Source: Fremontodendron californicum (taxonomy: Eukaryota > Streptophyta > Magnoliopsida > Malvales > Malvaceae). Taken from it: DNA of 64,000 bases. The DNA lies in the NCBI GenBank assembly GCA_030761205.1, contig JAULJL010000001.1, positions 41,053,145 to 41,117,144 on the forward strand. Direction: 5' to 3'. The notes beneath the pieces were generated by a model that was not told the DNA's origin, did not search any database, and saw nothing but the letters and a program-made list of their open reading frames with translations. Of the stretch, positions 12,582 through 24,819 are shown piece by piece. Numbering within the stretch: position 1 is the stretch's first letter; each line of letters opens with the position of its first letter. The position numbers and the translations under genes were made by a program.

Positions 12582-12586
12582 AGGAC

Positions 12587-13431
12587 CATGACCGCACCTC
12601 AGGGAAGCTCAATTTCTTTAACGTGGCAAGCGCCAGAAGCACCGCTAACTGGGGAAAAAACCCATGAAGAGAGCACGCTTTACAACGCAAAGACCACGTT
12701 TTATCAAAACTCTTGACACAATCAGCCACCTGGTAGAAACGCCTCTGCTTTTCTTTAGTGAAAGTTTTAACCTCCCAAGACCTTCACCCCTCCAATCCGA
12801 TTTCTAACTCATCCGTTTGCATGCTATAGGAGACTACCAGCTAACACGTGGACGACCGTCAAAATTAACCGACCGAAACCAAAAGCCAAAAGTTGCAGTG
12901 TCGTAATATGGAAGGGGCCGAGGACATAAAACGACCAAACCAATCCTGATAGGTGTAGCAACGCATGGCCGCCAACGCCACACGCGCTGTAAACCGGAGG
13001 GCGTTTTTGATTGGTGTTTAGCGGTTCAAGTTGAGTATGGGATCGAATTCAAAGGCTTGCTTAAAATTTTGCTTTCCTATTGCTTAAAATGATGTGTTAG
13101 CATGCATGGACCCACTTGCTACTGCAAATCCCACATGTCTGTATCTTCTAAGCCCCTCAAACACGTACCCATCATTCAATATCCAAATGTCAACATCTCC
13201 TGCCTCTCTGTTTCATGTTGCCTTGCACTCATTGGCTGATTTCTACTCTTTTTAAACCAGTACCCCATCAATAGCCTATATCACCTCTTCAGTTTCATAA
13301 ATTATAACCCTCCTCCTCCTCCTCTTCTTCTTCTTCTTCTTCTTCTTCTGCCTGAGTGTTGAGACATACTCTTTGGTCACTTCAACAATTGGTTCAATTT
13401 TGGGTTTGAAAATTGAGAGGAAGAAGGCACC
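12587..13431 (+). promoter_or_regulatory. upstream region of the 13432 gene
   Basis: No gene is visible here. A G-box core CACGTG lies at 12845-12850. A pyrimidine-rich CCT/CTT microsatellite at about 13308-13349 is typical of plant 5' leaders, and a TTTTTAAA element near 13250 is a possible TATA box. The retrotransposon inserted about 850 bp upstream of the start codon, so it may sit close to the promoter. These are assignments by motif only. Confidence 0.4.
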
Positions 13432-14538
13432 ATGATTAAGACGTTGAATCCTTACTCCACCACAGCTAAAACAGCTGAAATTATGTCCAGGTACAGGCCT
13501 ATAGCTCCCAAGCCTGAGGTGCCTGAAAACTCCATGAATGAGAGTTCAGCTATGTCTCAGAAGATCCGGCAGTCTCCTTATCTGAGGAATTTGTGGCCTC
13601 AGCTGCAAGCTAGGCCTACTAGGACTAGAAAGAGAGGTAGAGCTGCCTTATCACCGCTACCAACACTCAAGAGAGCAAGGTCCCATGTCATAGGGCTTTC
13701 TTCACCTAGTCCTGTAACAGCCCCTGCTAAAAACCTCTCTTTGCAAGGTTTTTCTCATGGGATTCCTCAGCTTTCTGTTCCCAACTTTGTAACTAGTGGT
13801 GGAGGCTTGGAGAGTTCTTCTACACCACCAGCAAGTTTGGTCACACTTCCCCTTCTTCCATGTCCTCCCTCGGTTCCTGTTGTTGCCAACAAAGCAACAA
13901 TACCTGCACTCAGTTGCTTTGAACCTTGTGGAGGAGAAAAGGTGACAGATTTGAACACAGTGGCTGAAATTCCAGAAGAGAAGGATCTGTTGAAGCAGCT
14001 CCTCCAAGGTCCTCCCACCAGCAGCGTTATAGCACCTCAGCCAATTCGACCCGTGGGCTCCAGCATCAGTGTTGGGTGCATCAATGAGGAACCAAGCCTG
14101 AACCCACCACCAATGCAAGTTCCAAAGAAACCAGAGGAGGTTGAAGAAGAGGTTGAGTCTGAGGCCTTGCCAGCAGTGATATCTGATTCAAACAACAAAG
14201 TTAGACTGGCAAATTCTGCTTACAAAGAGATGGTGGGTCAACCAGAATGTCCCTGGCTCGATTCTATGGTAACAGGTGAAGGAAGAACAAGAGGCAACTC
14301 ATCATGCAAGAGAATCTGTGGGGAAGTGATGCTTCATCTATCTGATTCGAGGGTGCCAGTTAAATCAAACGGGTTTTCTTGCTGGGTGAGGATTGAGTGG
14401 GGAAGTGAAGGGAAGAAAAGCTCAACCAAAGCTTTCTGTGATGTGATCAGATTATCATGTCAGTCAAAGGACTACCTTTTCACATGGAGGTTCCACACTC
14501 ACAACAGGGAAGCATCTCAGTCTAGCTCCAATGTTTAA
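13432..14538 (+). CDS. uncharacterised plant-specific protein, 368 aa, single exon
   Basis: A single uninterrupted frame starts at an ATG in a good context (GCACCATGA) and ends at TAA 14536-14538. The N-terminus has an RYRPIAPKPE motif (residues about 20-29), followed by SPYLRNLWPQLQARPTRTRK (about 48-67) and basic clusters (KRGR, KRAR) that look like nuclear localisation signals. The middle (about 85-250) is Ser/Pro-rich and probably disordered. The C-terminal ~85 residues look folded and Trp/Cys-containing (CWVRIEWG, YLFTWRFH). I recognise the N-terminal motif as belonging to a conserved plant family of unknown function but cannot name a member with certainty. A nuclear regulatory role is inferred only from the basic stretches. 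The low-complexity 5' leader and TA-rich 3' region fit a transcribed gene. Confidence 0.85.
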   Translation: MIKTLNPYSTTAKTAEIMSRYRPIAPKPEVPENSMNESSAMSQKIRQSPYLRNLWPQLQARPTRTRKRGRAALSPLPTLKRARSHVIGLSSPSPVTAPAKNLSLQGFSHGIPQLSVPNFVTSGGGLESSSTPPASLVTLPLLPCPPSVPVVANKATIPALSCFEPCGGEKVTDLNTVAEIPEEKDLLKQLLQGPPTSSVIAPQPIRPVGSSISVGCINEEPSLNPPPMQVPKKPEEVEEEVESEALPAVISDSNNKVRLANSAYKEMVGQPECPWLDSMVTGEGRTRGNSSCKRICGEVMLHLSDSRVPVKSNGFSCWVRIEWGSEGKKSSTKAFCDVIRLSCQSKDYLFTWRFHTHNREASQSSSNV

Positions 14539-14661
14539 AATTTGAAAATGTACACAGCATGTTTTACTACAAAATGCACCTTAGCTAGCTAGTACTATAT
14601 GTATAGATGACATATATTTAGCATATAGTGTAGTAGTTTTTTGTCAGTATCTTTGGTGTAG

Positions 14662-14662
<1 letters not shown>

Positions 14663-14713
<51 letters not shown>
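14663..14713. repeat. (TA)n microsatellite
   Basis: An uninterrupted run of about 25 TA dinucleotides lies in the probable 3' UTR or 3' flank of the 13432 gene. Confidence 0.95.
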
Positions 14714-14716
<3 letters not shown>

Positions 14717-16316
14717 AAGTTTCTACTCCATTTACTTCTTCAACTTTGCTGTTACTGTATTAACTGCACAAAAAAAAAATAGTAATAATAATAATAAAAA
14801 AGTGCATATCTACCATGGATCTAGGAATATGTTTCTTAATAGTTGTAAGTATAAGATTCTGTCATCTGGCAATTTCCAATTCGCTCTTTAGTTTATTTAT
14901 CACCCTTTACATGTATGATGTATCAGAAGCAAAGAACAATGGATGTAGTACTATGATAAGCTCTGATAAGTCATATCCTCACGGGTTCTTCAGAGAAATC
15001 AAAATTTTAACCACCTTCAGTCTTTGATGGCCCTTCCATTTGAAATTGTCTGCATATGACTTAGCCTGGAATTATAAAGGAAAAACCAATTAATCCTCCC
15101 ATGTAATAATTCCTTGAAAAATGTACATTAACATAGTACTACAAGAGATGATACTCATGAATATTCCTAGTAAATCCTGGTTTTCCTTCATCTGTGAAAA
15201 GGGAAGGCATTGAAAATTGAAACGAATGCCCTTAAAACCACAACAACATGCAAGGTTTTTAAGATTGAGCAGAAGGCAGAAGCATCCAGATCCTATAGCA
15301 TTTGTTATGTTTTCAAACAAGTCAATTATCCAGAAATATTGGGAAAAGGGAAAAAAAGAAGTCTTCAGTCGAATATATAGTTTAAGAGAAATGTCCCTAA
15401 ACGAAATATACAGGTTTCAACGACAAAGAAATTCTTTAGTTTGTCACTAAGAAAAGGTAATCAGAAAAAGAAAGGAGAGTCAAACCTTGAGAAGAAGTGT
15501 GTGTCGCTTCTTGACAATATATGTTTTATGTCAAAGAATACAAAAACAAAACCGTAATTAGGACATTTAAAATCACTATAATTCCATGTCTAAGCTAATT
15601 TGGAGAAATGCATATGGAAAGCACTATTTTGGGATTTGAACATAGCAATGAAAATGGCTCAGAGAATTGAGTAGCACTTTCTTAAGTAACAGGAATCACA
15701 CGACTATGCATTATCTTCACAAGAACAACATCATAAATTACAATCTATTCTCATGAGCAATTTCAGGAATATATATAGTGTAACCCTTTTATTAATTTAA
15801 CCTTCCTCCTCTCAGGTAACCCTTTCTCAAAGGCAATTCACTTCCTTACTCTGCAATTGTTGACAGTATAACTAACTGCTCTTTCTATAATTCATACAGA
15901 ACGATACATGATTCAACCAATTCATGCAGAAGGAAGGATTTGACAGTACATGAATGGAACATTTGGATTTGGGTTTCTTCATGACCATTTTATTATAGAC
16001 CTGAAACATATCATCCATGATGGTTCTCTTCTTGATTCAACGAATTTGTTGTAACGATAATTTATATATAGATTCATTTCTAACTTGGTGCCATGCTTGT
16101 GCTGGCGCTTCACATTATTTTTTGTTGTATAATAACTACATCTTTGTGGCAGTGTAATGCTATGTTATTTGGAACTCGGATGTAAGTGTTAGATACGGGT
16201 ATGTATTCAACAAGGGTATATTCAATTTTTTTTAGTTCTTCCATGTATTTGGAGAATCCTTGGAGGATCATATCCTCATACCTATGTCCGAAATATGCGT
16301 CAGATACGAGTGTCGA

Positions 16317-16388
16317 AACATATACTTAAAGAAAAATGAAAAGTCGGAGCAAAACATATACTTAAAGAAAAATGAAAAGTCGGAGCAA
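16317..16388. repeat. 36-bp tandem duplication
   Basis: Two adjacent near-identical copies of a unit beginning AAACATATACTTAAAG and ending AAAAGTCGGAGCA are offset by 36 bp. The near identity suggests a recent local duplication. Confidence 0.85.
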
Positions 16389-17118
16389 CATAGGTGTAAT
16401 GCTTTGAGTCCCTCGTGCCTTTGAAACCCCAGTTTCCTCTCTATTCTCGTTCCTTTCCTTGTTTGTGCTTGAGAACATTTAGTATTAATCAGACCATGAA
16501 TGCTTATCTAAGCAAACATTCTCTTTCAATTAGGCATCAGGCTTGCAATTTATGTTCCCCTTACCCCCGGTCCCCCACCGCCATTATCTTTCTCCTGCTT
16601 TTACCCTTCTTTGTCATGCAAACATCTAATGGCAATTGCACAGCAAGATTTCCCTAATCTCGTTTCCCCCAAATGCCTTGAATAAGTTGAGATAACTTTG
16701 TGCCATCATTTATTAGACAGTTCTCCCAAGCACATGAAGTTGAGGGGAGTGAAGTGGAGGAAACATAACATGGATCCTGGAAAATATTCTTCTTTGTTGG
16801 AAGAACAATCGTTGACAACTAGTAGTCTAGTTGTTAAGATTAATAGGAATAATAATAACAAGAATTCACAAAGTATATACTGAGACTCAAATAGGTCTTG
16901 GCATCTCATTTGACTGCAAAGATGCTGCACAAAAACATTCAAATATAACAAAACAAAAGCCAACACACTTCAATTAGATATCTCTATCAACAAATTTATG
17001 TCTTCTAATCTTAAAACCATTTGAACTGAGAATGCAGGACATTTGAACCAGATAGAAACATGGGAAAAAGAGAAGATAGGGATAAATGGAAGAAAGAACC
17101 AAACACTGACGACAGAGA

Positions 17119-18478
17119 TTAAGATTCAGCAGCAACTTCTGTTGCATTAACTTTCTCCTTCAAGCGCTCGCCCTCGAGCTGGCTTAAGTTCCCCTTTTCC
17201 TTGATGAGTTGACCATGGTGGTGTTTGCAGTAAAGTCGGCCTTCATGTGCAATATAATTGGAAGGGCTGATCACACATCCTCCATGTGTGCATTTGAAAC
17301 AACTCTTGTGGTAGGGAGTTCCATTCACTGTAACCTTTTGACAGAAGAAACACATTTTTATAGTTAATGCTTAGTGTACTACTATGCATTGCCAACTGCT
17401 AGTTTCTTTAGCTGCATATTGTAGCAAATTCTTACCCTCTCAGTTGGATACACAGTATTTTTACAGCCAAAACATTTATCTCTGGTTCCAACAAACATGC
17501 CCGACACTTTAGTTGCTGCAGCTTTCTGTTCAAAGGAGCTCATAATCATGATTTTGATCATAAATATGGGAAAACTCACATATAACCCATATATAAGCAG
17601 GCATAGTAGCTTCAATGAAATTACCTCACCATCAACTGGTTTTTCTGGCTTTGCAATTTTTGGTGTACCTAGAAAGAAAATTGAAATTGTAGTTGAAACT
17701 CAGCTAGATCTGTCCAAAATTATACTACTTGAAGTCTATTTGAAAATTCTGAAGTTACACACCTTCAAAGCTTTTGTCAAGACTACCAGTTCTTTTGAAA
17801 AGTTGATCAAAATGAGGCCTGCAGTACAAAACTCCTTCAAAGGAATTGTAGTTGCCAAGCTGCAAATGAGATGTATATGTGAATATGGATTTTGATGAAA
17901 AACTTGATGGTGTAAAATTATCACTTTCCAGTCTTCCACCGACAAATTGAGATATAGAAATAAAGATAAAAAATGGAAAGGTATCTCCTAAACTATGCAA
18001 AAGGCATCAGATCGGAACAGATAAAAGTAGAAGAGATGTAGGCTGAGGGAAAATCAATCGGGTAAATCTGGGCCGTCCAGGATTCTTTACAGCATAAGGT
18101 ATTCGTTTTTACATTATGAATATATGATTCTGTCTGATCTATAATATAATAGTACTTCAGGAAACCTGACACTTATCAAGGCCTGAAGTAAAAGTTGGAG
18201 CAAATATGACTTGAAGAGTTATATAAGATTATGACATTTGCAGCAAAGAGTCACAGATAGGAATTACTTACAAAAGTAAAATGTCATAGCACTGCATAGA
18301 ATCAATAAAGCTTTGCACTGTAGACCATGGATTAAGTACTTACCTTCAAAGTTCCTTTGCAGTGATGGCACCTGAAACAGGCCTTGTGATACACCCGGTT
18401 GTCAGCAGTTAACTTATCAACCAGATAGACAGTCTTGTCACAGGCCATGCATTTCTGGGTTGTTCCTGCAAAGGCCAT
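17119..18478 (-). CDS. WLIM1: WLIM1-type two-LIM-domain actin-bundling protein, 193 aa, five exons
   Basis: Exons on the minus strand: 18478-18344, 17859-17763, 17668-17625, 17525-17436 and 17334-17119. They total 582 nt, all with GT-AG introns. The protein begins MAFAGTTQKCMACDKTVYLV. LIM domain 1 has CxxC at residues 10-13, YHKAC, CHHC and LYC. After a linker with TPKIAKPEKP, LIM domain 2 has CFGC, YHKSC, CTHGGC and LYCKHHH. Two LIM domains separated by a ~50-residue linker, with a short tail, is the plant LIM layout. The family binds and bundles actin filaments and also shuttles to the nucleus. The linker begins KAAATKVSGMF where I would expect a slightly different sequence, so the exon 3/exon 4 junction is the least certain one. 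Confidence 0.93.
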
Positions 18479-20009
18479 GGTTTTAGCTCTCACCTTAACA
18501 AACAATCAGCAAATTTAATGTGTTATATCCTCTCTTTTCTCTGAGTTTTTTTTTTTCCCCTCTAGAAAGACTAATGGGAAGGAGAAAAGAAGAGAAGATA
18601 AGGAAAGGGAGGATGGAGAAATGGAGTAAAAATAGATTGAGGGGACCAAAAGGAGGAGTTGTATAATTAAAGTGTCCTTTGAATAATTTTTGTCCAATCC
18701 TGAAGCACCTAACTACCCTTGTCTCAAGATATTTTTAAATCTTCTCTGTCCTCAAATGAAATTTGAATTTCTCTTTGAGTAATCTACTATTCTACTTGTA
18801 GAGATAGACAGTTGCTTAAATCTGCTTACTGAATTACTTAAGTTGGAAAACTATAATATTTAATTATTTGAAATAATGATTTTGTGGAATCTCTCTGAAT
18901 GGTCCAAATTCCTGGGTGATGTAAGCCACCAATGTCTTGTTTTAGGTAAAGCCTTCAAAGGGTAGATGTCCTGTCAGTAATTGTTCAAACTTCAATTCTA
19001 GGCTAGCATTATGGAGCTACTTTGCCTTAATTCACCCAGACATAAAAGCAATATAGGAGCCTTATTTGCTGGCTTTTAAAGTTTTTGCTTGATTGCTTGG
19101 ATCTGTTTTGGCCTATTTCTCCCACCAACATCAAAATCTTTGCTAACTGCTCTCTTGACCTCCTATTACATTTGTATTTGTAGGCTAAAGTAAACATTGA
19201 AGTATTAATAATTCTCAATGCAAACAATAGGAAAAAAAGGGTGTAAGCTAAAGGATGTAAGCTTTAACCTCAAAGACAGTTTCTCTATATTTTCTTCAAT
19301 TGTAAGCCATCCAGAGAGTTTCAAGAACTCATCAAACAGACAGGAAAATAATTTACTGCATTATCAGCAGCTAGAGGCACAAAGTTTTTGTACCCAAACA
19401 ACTGTTTCTTGTAATGTAAACGTGGCTAATAAGTATAACAATGGCACATGAGACTGAAATGATGGAAGTTGTGCTGTAACTCTCGACAATGATGAAAATC
19501 AAACCCCAAAAAAAGGAACAATCATGTCTTTACAGCTTTACTTCACTCCCTTATGCCCCACCCGGAACTAACATCTCGCCTAATTTAAGCTCACGGGCCG
19601 AGCTAAACTTGATTCTGTAAGCTAAACTGTAGCCCAATAATACAGTAATTTGGGCTAAAATAATTTCCAGAAACTTGAGCCCACATATTCTTCATAATGG
19701 CAATTGACGTCACAAGTTCACTCCCCCTTTGAACCAAAAGACCAAAAAGAAAATTTCCCAAGTTTCATGTGAATGTGCCAGTTAGCAACTTAGCTATGCA
19801 TTACAGCTTGTAATCATGCACCCTACTGTGAACCATGTGGCCAACCCACCGGTTGCCGGTTGGACCACCTTAGAATTATTATTCTTTTAATTGGGTCAGA
19901 CGCCAGATCTTTAACCATGAACCCAGGAGCCGCTTGCTGCAACTTTTTGGCCTGCTCTTTAACCATGAATCATAACCTAATTAAATTTATTTTGCACGAA
20001 AACGTGTAT
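18479..20009. other. upstream region of the LIM gene and spacer before tRNA-Pro
   Basis: The first ~200 bp are probably the 5' UTR and promoter of the minus-strand LIM gene, with pyrimidine/purine-rich tracts near 18540-18620. The rest is unremarkable intergenic DNA. A short self-complementary stretch (CCAACCCACCGGTTGCCGGTTGG) lies near 19840-19863. Confidence 0.45.
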
Positions 20010-20081
20010 GGGCGCTTGGTCTAGTGGTATGATTCTCGCTTTGGGTGCGAGAGGTCCCGAGTTCGATTCTCGGAGCGCCCC
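20010..20081 (+). tRNA. tRNA-Pro (anticodon TGG)
   Basis: The 72-nt sequence folds into a full cloverleaf. The acceptor stem pairs GGGCGCT (20010-20016) with AGCGCCC (20074-20080), followed by discriminator C at 20081. The A box TGGTCTAGTGG is at 20017-20027 and the B box GTTCGATTC is at 20061-20069. The anticodon stem encloses loop TTTGGGT at 20040-20046, with anticodon TGG at 20042-20044. It has no intron and no encoded CCA, as usual for a nuclear gene. It is transcribed by RNA polymerase III from the internal boxes. Confidence 0.97.
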
Positions 20082-20082
20082 A

Positions 20083-20088
20083 TTTTTT
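20083..20088 (+). terminator. RNA polymerase III terminator of tRNA-Pro
   Basis: A TTTTTT run starts two bases after the tRNA 3' end, as expected for Pol III termination. Confidence 0.85.
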
Positions 20089-20714
20089 CGATCATCGTAA
20101 ATTTTTTTGCTCCTATTGGGCTATTAGCCTTTCCTTTCTGGTTCTGGATCGTTCTACGCTTCTAGTCTATCGTCTTCTTCTATGTCAAATGGTTAAAACC
20201 CAAAACCCTCAACAGTAATTTGTCGCAACTGACGTAACTTTCAACTTGGAAACTCTCTCTGTCTTGACGTCTACACCAAAGTGAAAAGCTTCAACAACCA
20301 TTAGACCAGGTAAAAAACATCCTTGATTTTTTTTAGAGCTTGTTTGATTCGAGCAAACAAAATTTGGGTTTCTAAGGAATTTACTAAAACTATTTGGTTT
20401 AAACTTTAAATCCAACAGTTTATGCTATTATCTTATAGCTTTCCATTGGGTATAATATATTGGAAAGATTTGCCCTTTAGAAATATGAGCAGAGCATTAA
20501 AGATTTACCCTTGTAGAAAGTGTTTGCTACAAGTTTTTTCAATACATATTCGGTTTAAGAACGATAATTCTGTATATATTTTTGGTTCCAAACATAATCA
20601 GGGTTTAGCAATTTCCTGGTTTGCTTTGCTGAAATCAGCTACCTCTTCTTGCAGGTACCCTTGAGTTGGAAATTTTTTTCAATACCAATATAAATATATA
20701 TAGAGAGAAGTAGG
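20089..20714. other. upstream region of the QQT1/GPN2 gene
   Basis: No coding region is supported here. The short frame at 20422-20664 shows no family resemblance. The stretch probably holds the promoter and 5' UTR of the GTPase gene that starts at 20715. The tRNA gene lies only about 630 bp upstream. Confidence 0.4.
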
Positions 20715-23700
20715 ATGGTGTTTGGGCAAGTTGTTATTGGTCCACCTGGATCAGGAAAGACTACTTACTGCAATGGCATGTCTCAGTTCCTCAAACTTAT
20801 TGGAAGGTTGTTTCTGTTTCTCGTTTCTAGTTTCTAGTTTCTTCATTTGCTCATGTGCACATGTTAGATAGATTATTAGATGTGGCAGAAGTTGACTGTT
20901 CCCATGCCATTGTTTTGCAGAAAGGTTGCTGTAATCAATTTGGATCCAGCCAATGATTCGTTACCGTATCCTTTTAATTGAAAATCATTTATAATGTTGT
21001 TTTCCTTGTCCCGACATGAACTTTCCTTGACATGAATGCAGTTATGAGTGTGCTATCAATATTGAGGATCTCATAAAACTAAGCGATGTGATGATGGAAC
21101 ATTCTTTGGGGCCTAATGGAGGTGCACTTTTGTTTTTTCTTGGTTACTGTTTCTTTTAGTCTACTACTGTCTACTGGATAAAAGGGATTCAGAAATTCTG
21201 ATAAGATAAATCATAAAATGAGTAAATCAAGGCATGCGGCATCCATAGAAAGGGTTGATGTTTTAGTTTTTTGTCCTTCCTTTTATAGATTGTCTGTTGA
21301 GCAGTCAAGAAATTCTGTGAATCATAAACTTAGATGCTGATTCTGTTAATATTTCCTAAAGATCTTAGTGACTATGCACTTATGAACTTATGCAGTATTT
21401 ACTGGTTTGTTGTGGGATACAGAATTATTTTCTAGTGCATATAAATTGTGTTTATACTCATTATTAGGGGTGAGCAAAATCCGACTCGATTCGAAAAAAC
21501 CGAAAAAAATTTCAAATTTCGAATTAAATAGTTCGGTTTATTAGAGTTATTCTGATTTTCGGATCAACTCGACTAAGTAATTTGAGTTATATAGTTTAGC
21601 TAGGATTTGATTTATACAACTCGAATAACTCGAAAATCCGAATAAGATATTTTTATACGACGTCGTTTTACTCATTTGAGTTTGATACTAAGCTTGGGTT
21701 TTGCGTTTTCCTTATTTCGTCTTCCCTCTTTTACTCTTTAGTCCATTTTTGTTGAGTCATTTATTTTTGTTGTTTGTCACCATTCAGTAGAAAAATAAAT
21801 CCACATGAGCTGTTGACTGCATACTTATTGTCTTAATGTTTTATCATTCATTTTTTTTTCCTTTGAAATTGACAGGTCTAGATTGAAAATTTACATTGAA
21901 TTTTTTGGGTTTCAAAAGGGGAAGGCTATCACTCAATGCTTCATTCAGTTAAAGATTGAAGCTTTTGGTTGATACCAAGCTAACCAAACGATGAAATTCA
22001 AAAGATAATGAATTCTCTTTTCTTAAAGGTCAATTGTAGGCTATTTATTTAGTATGACAAGTCTATGATAGTTATATTTATAAGAAAAGATAGAACACAA
22101 AAAAAAAATATTTGTAATTGCAGAGAACTAAATTTCAAAATTATAGATATACATGCATTTACAAGATAACAGTAACATAATCTAGTCAATCAACATTTAC
22201 AAGATAACATTTTAACTCGAATAAATTATTCGATTCGATTCGACTCGACTCGAATTTGTTTTAACTCGACTCGATTTGCTAAAATTTCAAATTGAGTTTG
22301 GTTGACAAAATAGGACTCGTCAACTCGACTAATCCGAATTTTTTTTATTCGACTTGATCGAACGCTCACCCCTACTCATTATGGTTCTAGTTCTGGTTTG
22401 ATTGTCAGATGGTATCTAATGTATATTTTGTGTGCGTAATCAGGTCTTGTCTATTGTATGGATTATTTAGAGAAGAATATTGATTGGTTGCAGTCTAAAC
22501 TGGAACCTCTTTTGAAAGGTTGGTATCTTCTGCCTTTTCTTCTTCTCAAAAGTTTAGGTTCTTATCTTGATTTTGTTTCATAAATAACATAGCATGCATC
22601 TAGCTATAAAAGACCATATGGCTTTCTCAAGGGAATGGCATATGGGTGTTGATGCATGCAGAAGGATTTGAGCTTGTCTTTCATGGGGAGCCTCAAGCAC
22701 GATTGAACAGTCAAATTTGTGCATTTATGTGTTTGTGGTTTTTACTTTCTCTAGGAAACCAACAATAGGAACATGTGCAAGGCAGTAACCAGTAATACAT
22801 ATTAATGCTTAACGATTAGAGTTTCTATATTGGACTACAATGTGCATTTTTATCTTTGTGTAACTAGATAATCAATGTAAGAAACTAGTTGATGTCTAGT
22901 GTGCTCTAGGGGTGTAAACGAGACACCTGTGCTCGCAAGCTACTCGAGTTCGACTCGAAAAAAACTCGAATTCGATTCGGTCATTATCGAGCCGAGCTCG
23001 AGCTCGAGCAGCTCGAGCTATCGAGCGAGCCGAGTTCGAGTATCTTAATACCCGATTCGAGCAGCTCGCGAGCCTAATCGAGCTTTTTCTATTTATAATA
23101 TTTTTATTATTAATTTACTATTTTACCCTTAATATATATATACATACTTAAAAACCCTTAATTCGAGCTCGAGCTCGAGTAAACGAGCCTAATCGAGTCG
23201 AGCTCGAATAGTTCGATTTTATCTCGAGCCGAGCTCGAGCTTAAAAAATGATACTCGATCGAGCTCGAACCGAGTTTCGAGCCTCGAGTTTCGAATCGAG
23301 CTCGAGCTCGAGCTTCTCAGTATTCGAGCTCGGCTCGGCTCGATTACAGCCCTAGTGTGCTCTAGAGTAGGTATAGTGAAGTTATTGGTTGATATACCTC
23401 TTTATTTCTTCCCTGTTATTATGCAGGGATTAGTAGGCTATTGTACTTATTGCTGTTACATTTCTAATGATTTTTATAATTTGCAGATCACTATCTTCTT
23501 TTTGATTTTCCCGGCCAGGTTGAACTATTTTTCCTTCACTCAAATGCCAAGAATGTTGTCATGAAGCTCATTAAAAAGTTGAATCTTAGGGTATGGTTCT
23601 GCCTTTTCCTCTTCATAGGGTGCTGACTGCTGACAGTAAAGGTGATTTCAGCTTGTTATCTTGATGTTAGGATTGTAGAAAACTGAGTGAGTTATTTATT

Positions 23701-24766
23701 TTCTGCAGTTGACTGCTGTACATTTAGTTGATGCCCACCTATGCAGTGACCCTGGGAATTATGTTAGTGCTTTGCTTCTCTCATTATCTACCATGTTGCA
23801 CTTGGAGCTGCCACACATCAATGTCTTCTCTAAGATTGACCTAATTGAGAGCTATGGAAAGCTGGGTGAGTGTGAAGTATCAATTCTTTTACAAGCCTCA
23901 AAAGTGGTAGTACTCATGGTTAATCATCTTATCTGGATGTGATGCAGCTTTCAATCTGGATTTCTACACAGATGTGCAAGATTTATCATATTTACAGCAC
24001 CATCTTGATCAGGATCCCCGCTCTGCTAAGTATAGGTTTGTTATGGCAGACTTTTTATTTTTGCATTTTTCACCATGCATAAGACATTAAGTTTTCTTTG
24101 TTTGGTAAGTTTACATGTTAATAGGTTCTGATTACGAGTTTAAACTTTTGCTTTTGGATATCCTTAATTTTATCCATTAATCTGTTGATCTGGACTGGGA
24201 TTCATGAACTTATCCTCAATTTTACATTCGGATGATAATATTTATAGCATTGATTAGATAATATTGCATAAAAGTTAGATTTTTCAAGGGCTGCCATTGA
24301 TGCGCTACTATGAAATGTAATTATAAGTGCTTGTCATGAAGTCTTTTGGTTGACAGCTCATAATCAGGCTAGTTGTAATTATTTCATCCTAAATCTTAGC
24401 TTCCCCCCAATTTTTGAGATCTTCTCAGTCATCTGAATTCTTCTTGCAGAAAACTTACGAAGGAGCTTTGCGACGTAATTGAAGACTTTAGTCTAGTCAA
24501 TTTCACAACCTTAGATATTCAGGCATGCCAGTAACTGTAACTTTCTTGAGTTATATCATTCTTCTATGCTTTATTTTATAGTTTTATATAGATTTGCTGT
24601 TAAGTGGAGTCTCCTTTCAGGATAAGGAGAGTGTTGGGAATCTTGTGAAGCTTATTGACAAGAGCAATGGATACATATTTGCTGGTATAGATGCCAGTGC
24701 AGTTGAATTCAGCAAGATTGCAGTACGACAAGTTGATTGGGATTATTACAAATATCCTTTTATCTA

Positions 24767-24819
<53 letters not shown>

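Larger units (their letters stand above)
14539..17118. other. intergenic DNA between the 13432 gene and the LIM gene
   Basis: It holds the 3' flank of the upstream gene, a TA microsatellite, AT-rich spacer, and a 36-bp tandem duplication near 16317. Short open frames here (for example 14815-15027 and 16415-16657) lack domain content and plausible codon use. The last ~150 bp are probably the LIM gene 3' UTR. Confidence 0.5.

Noticed and set aside
13702..14118. Minus-strand 138-codon frame inside the 13432 gene
   Set aside because: It is a shadow of the plus-strand coding region.
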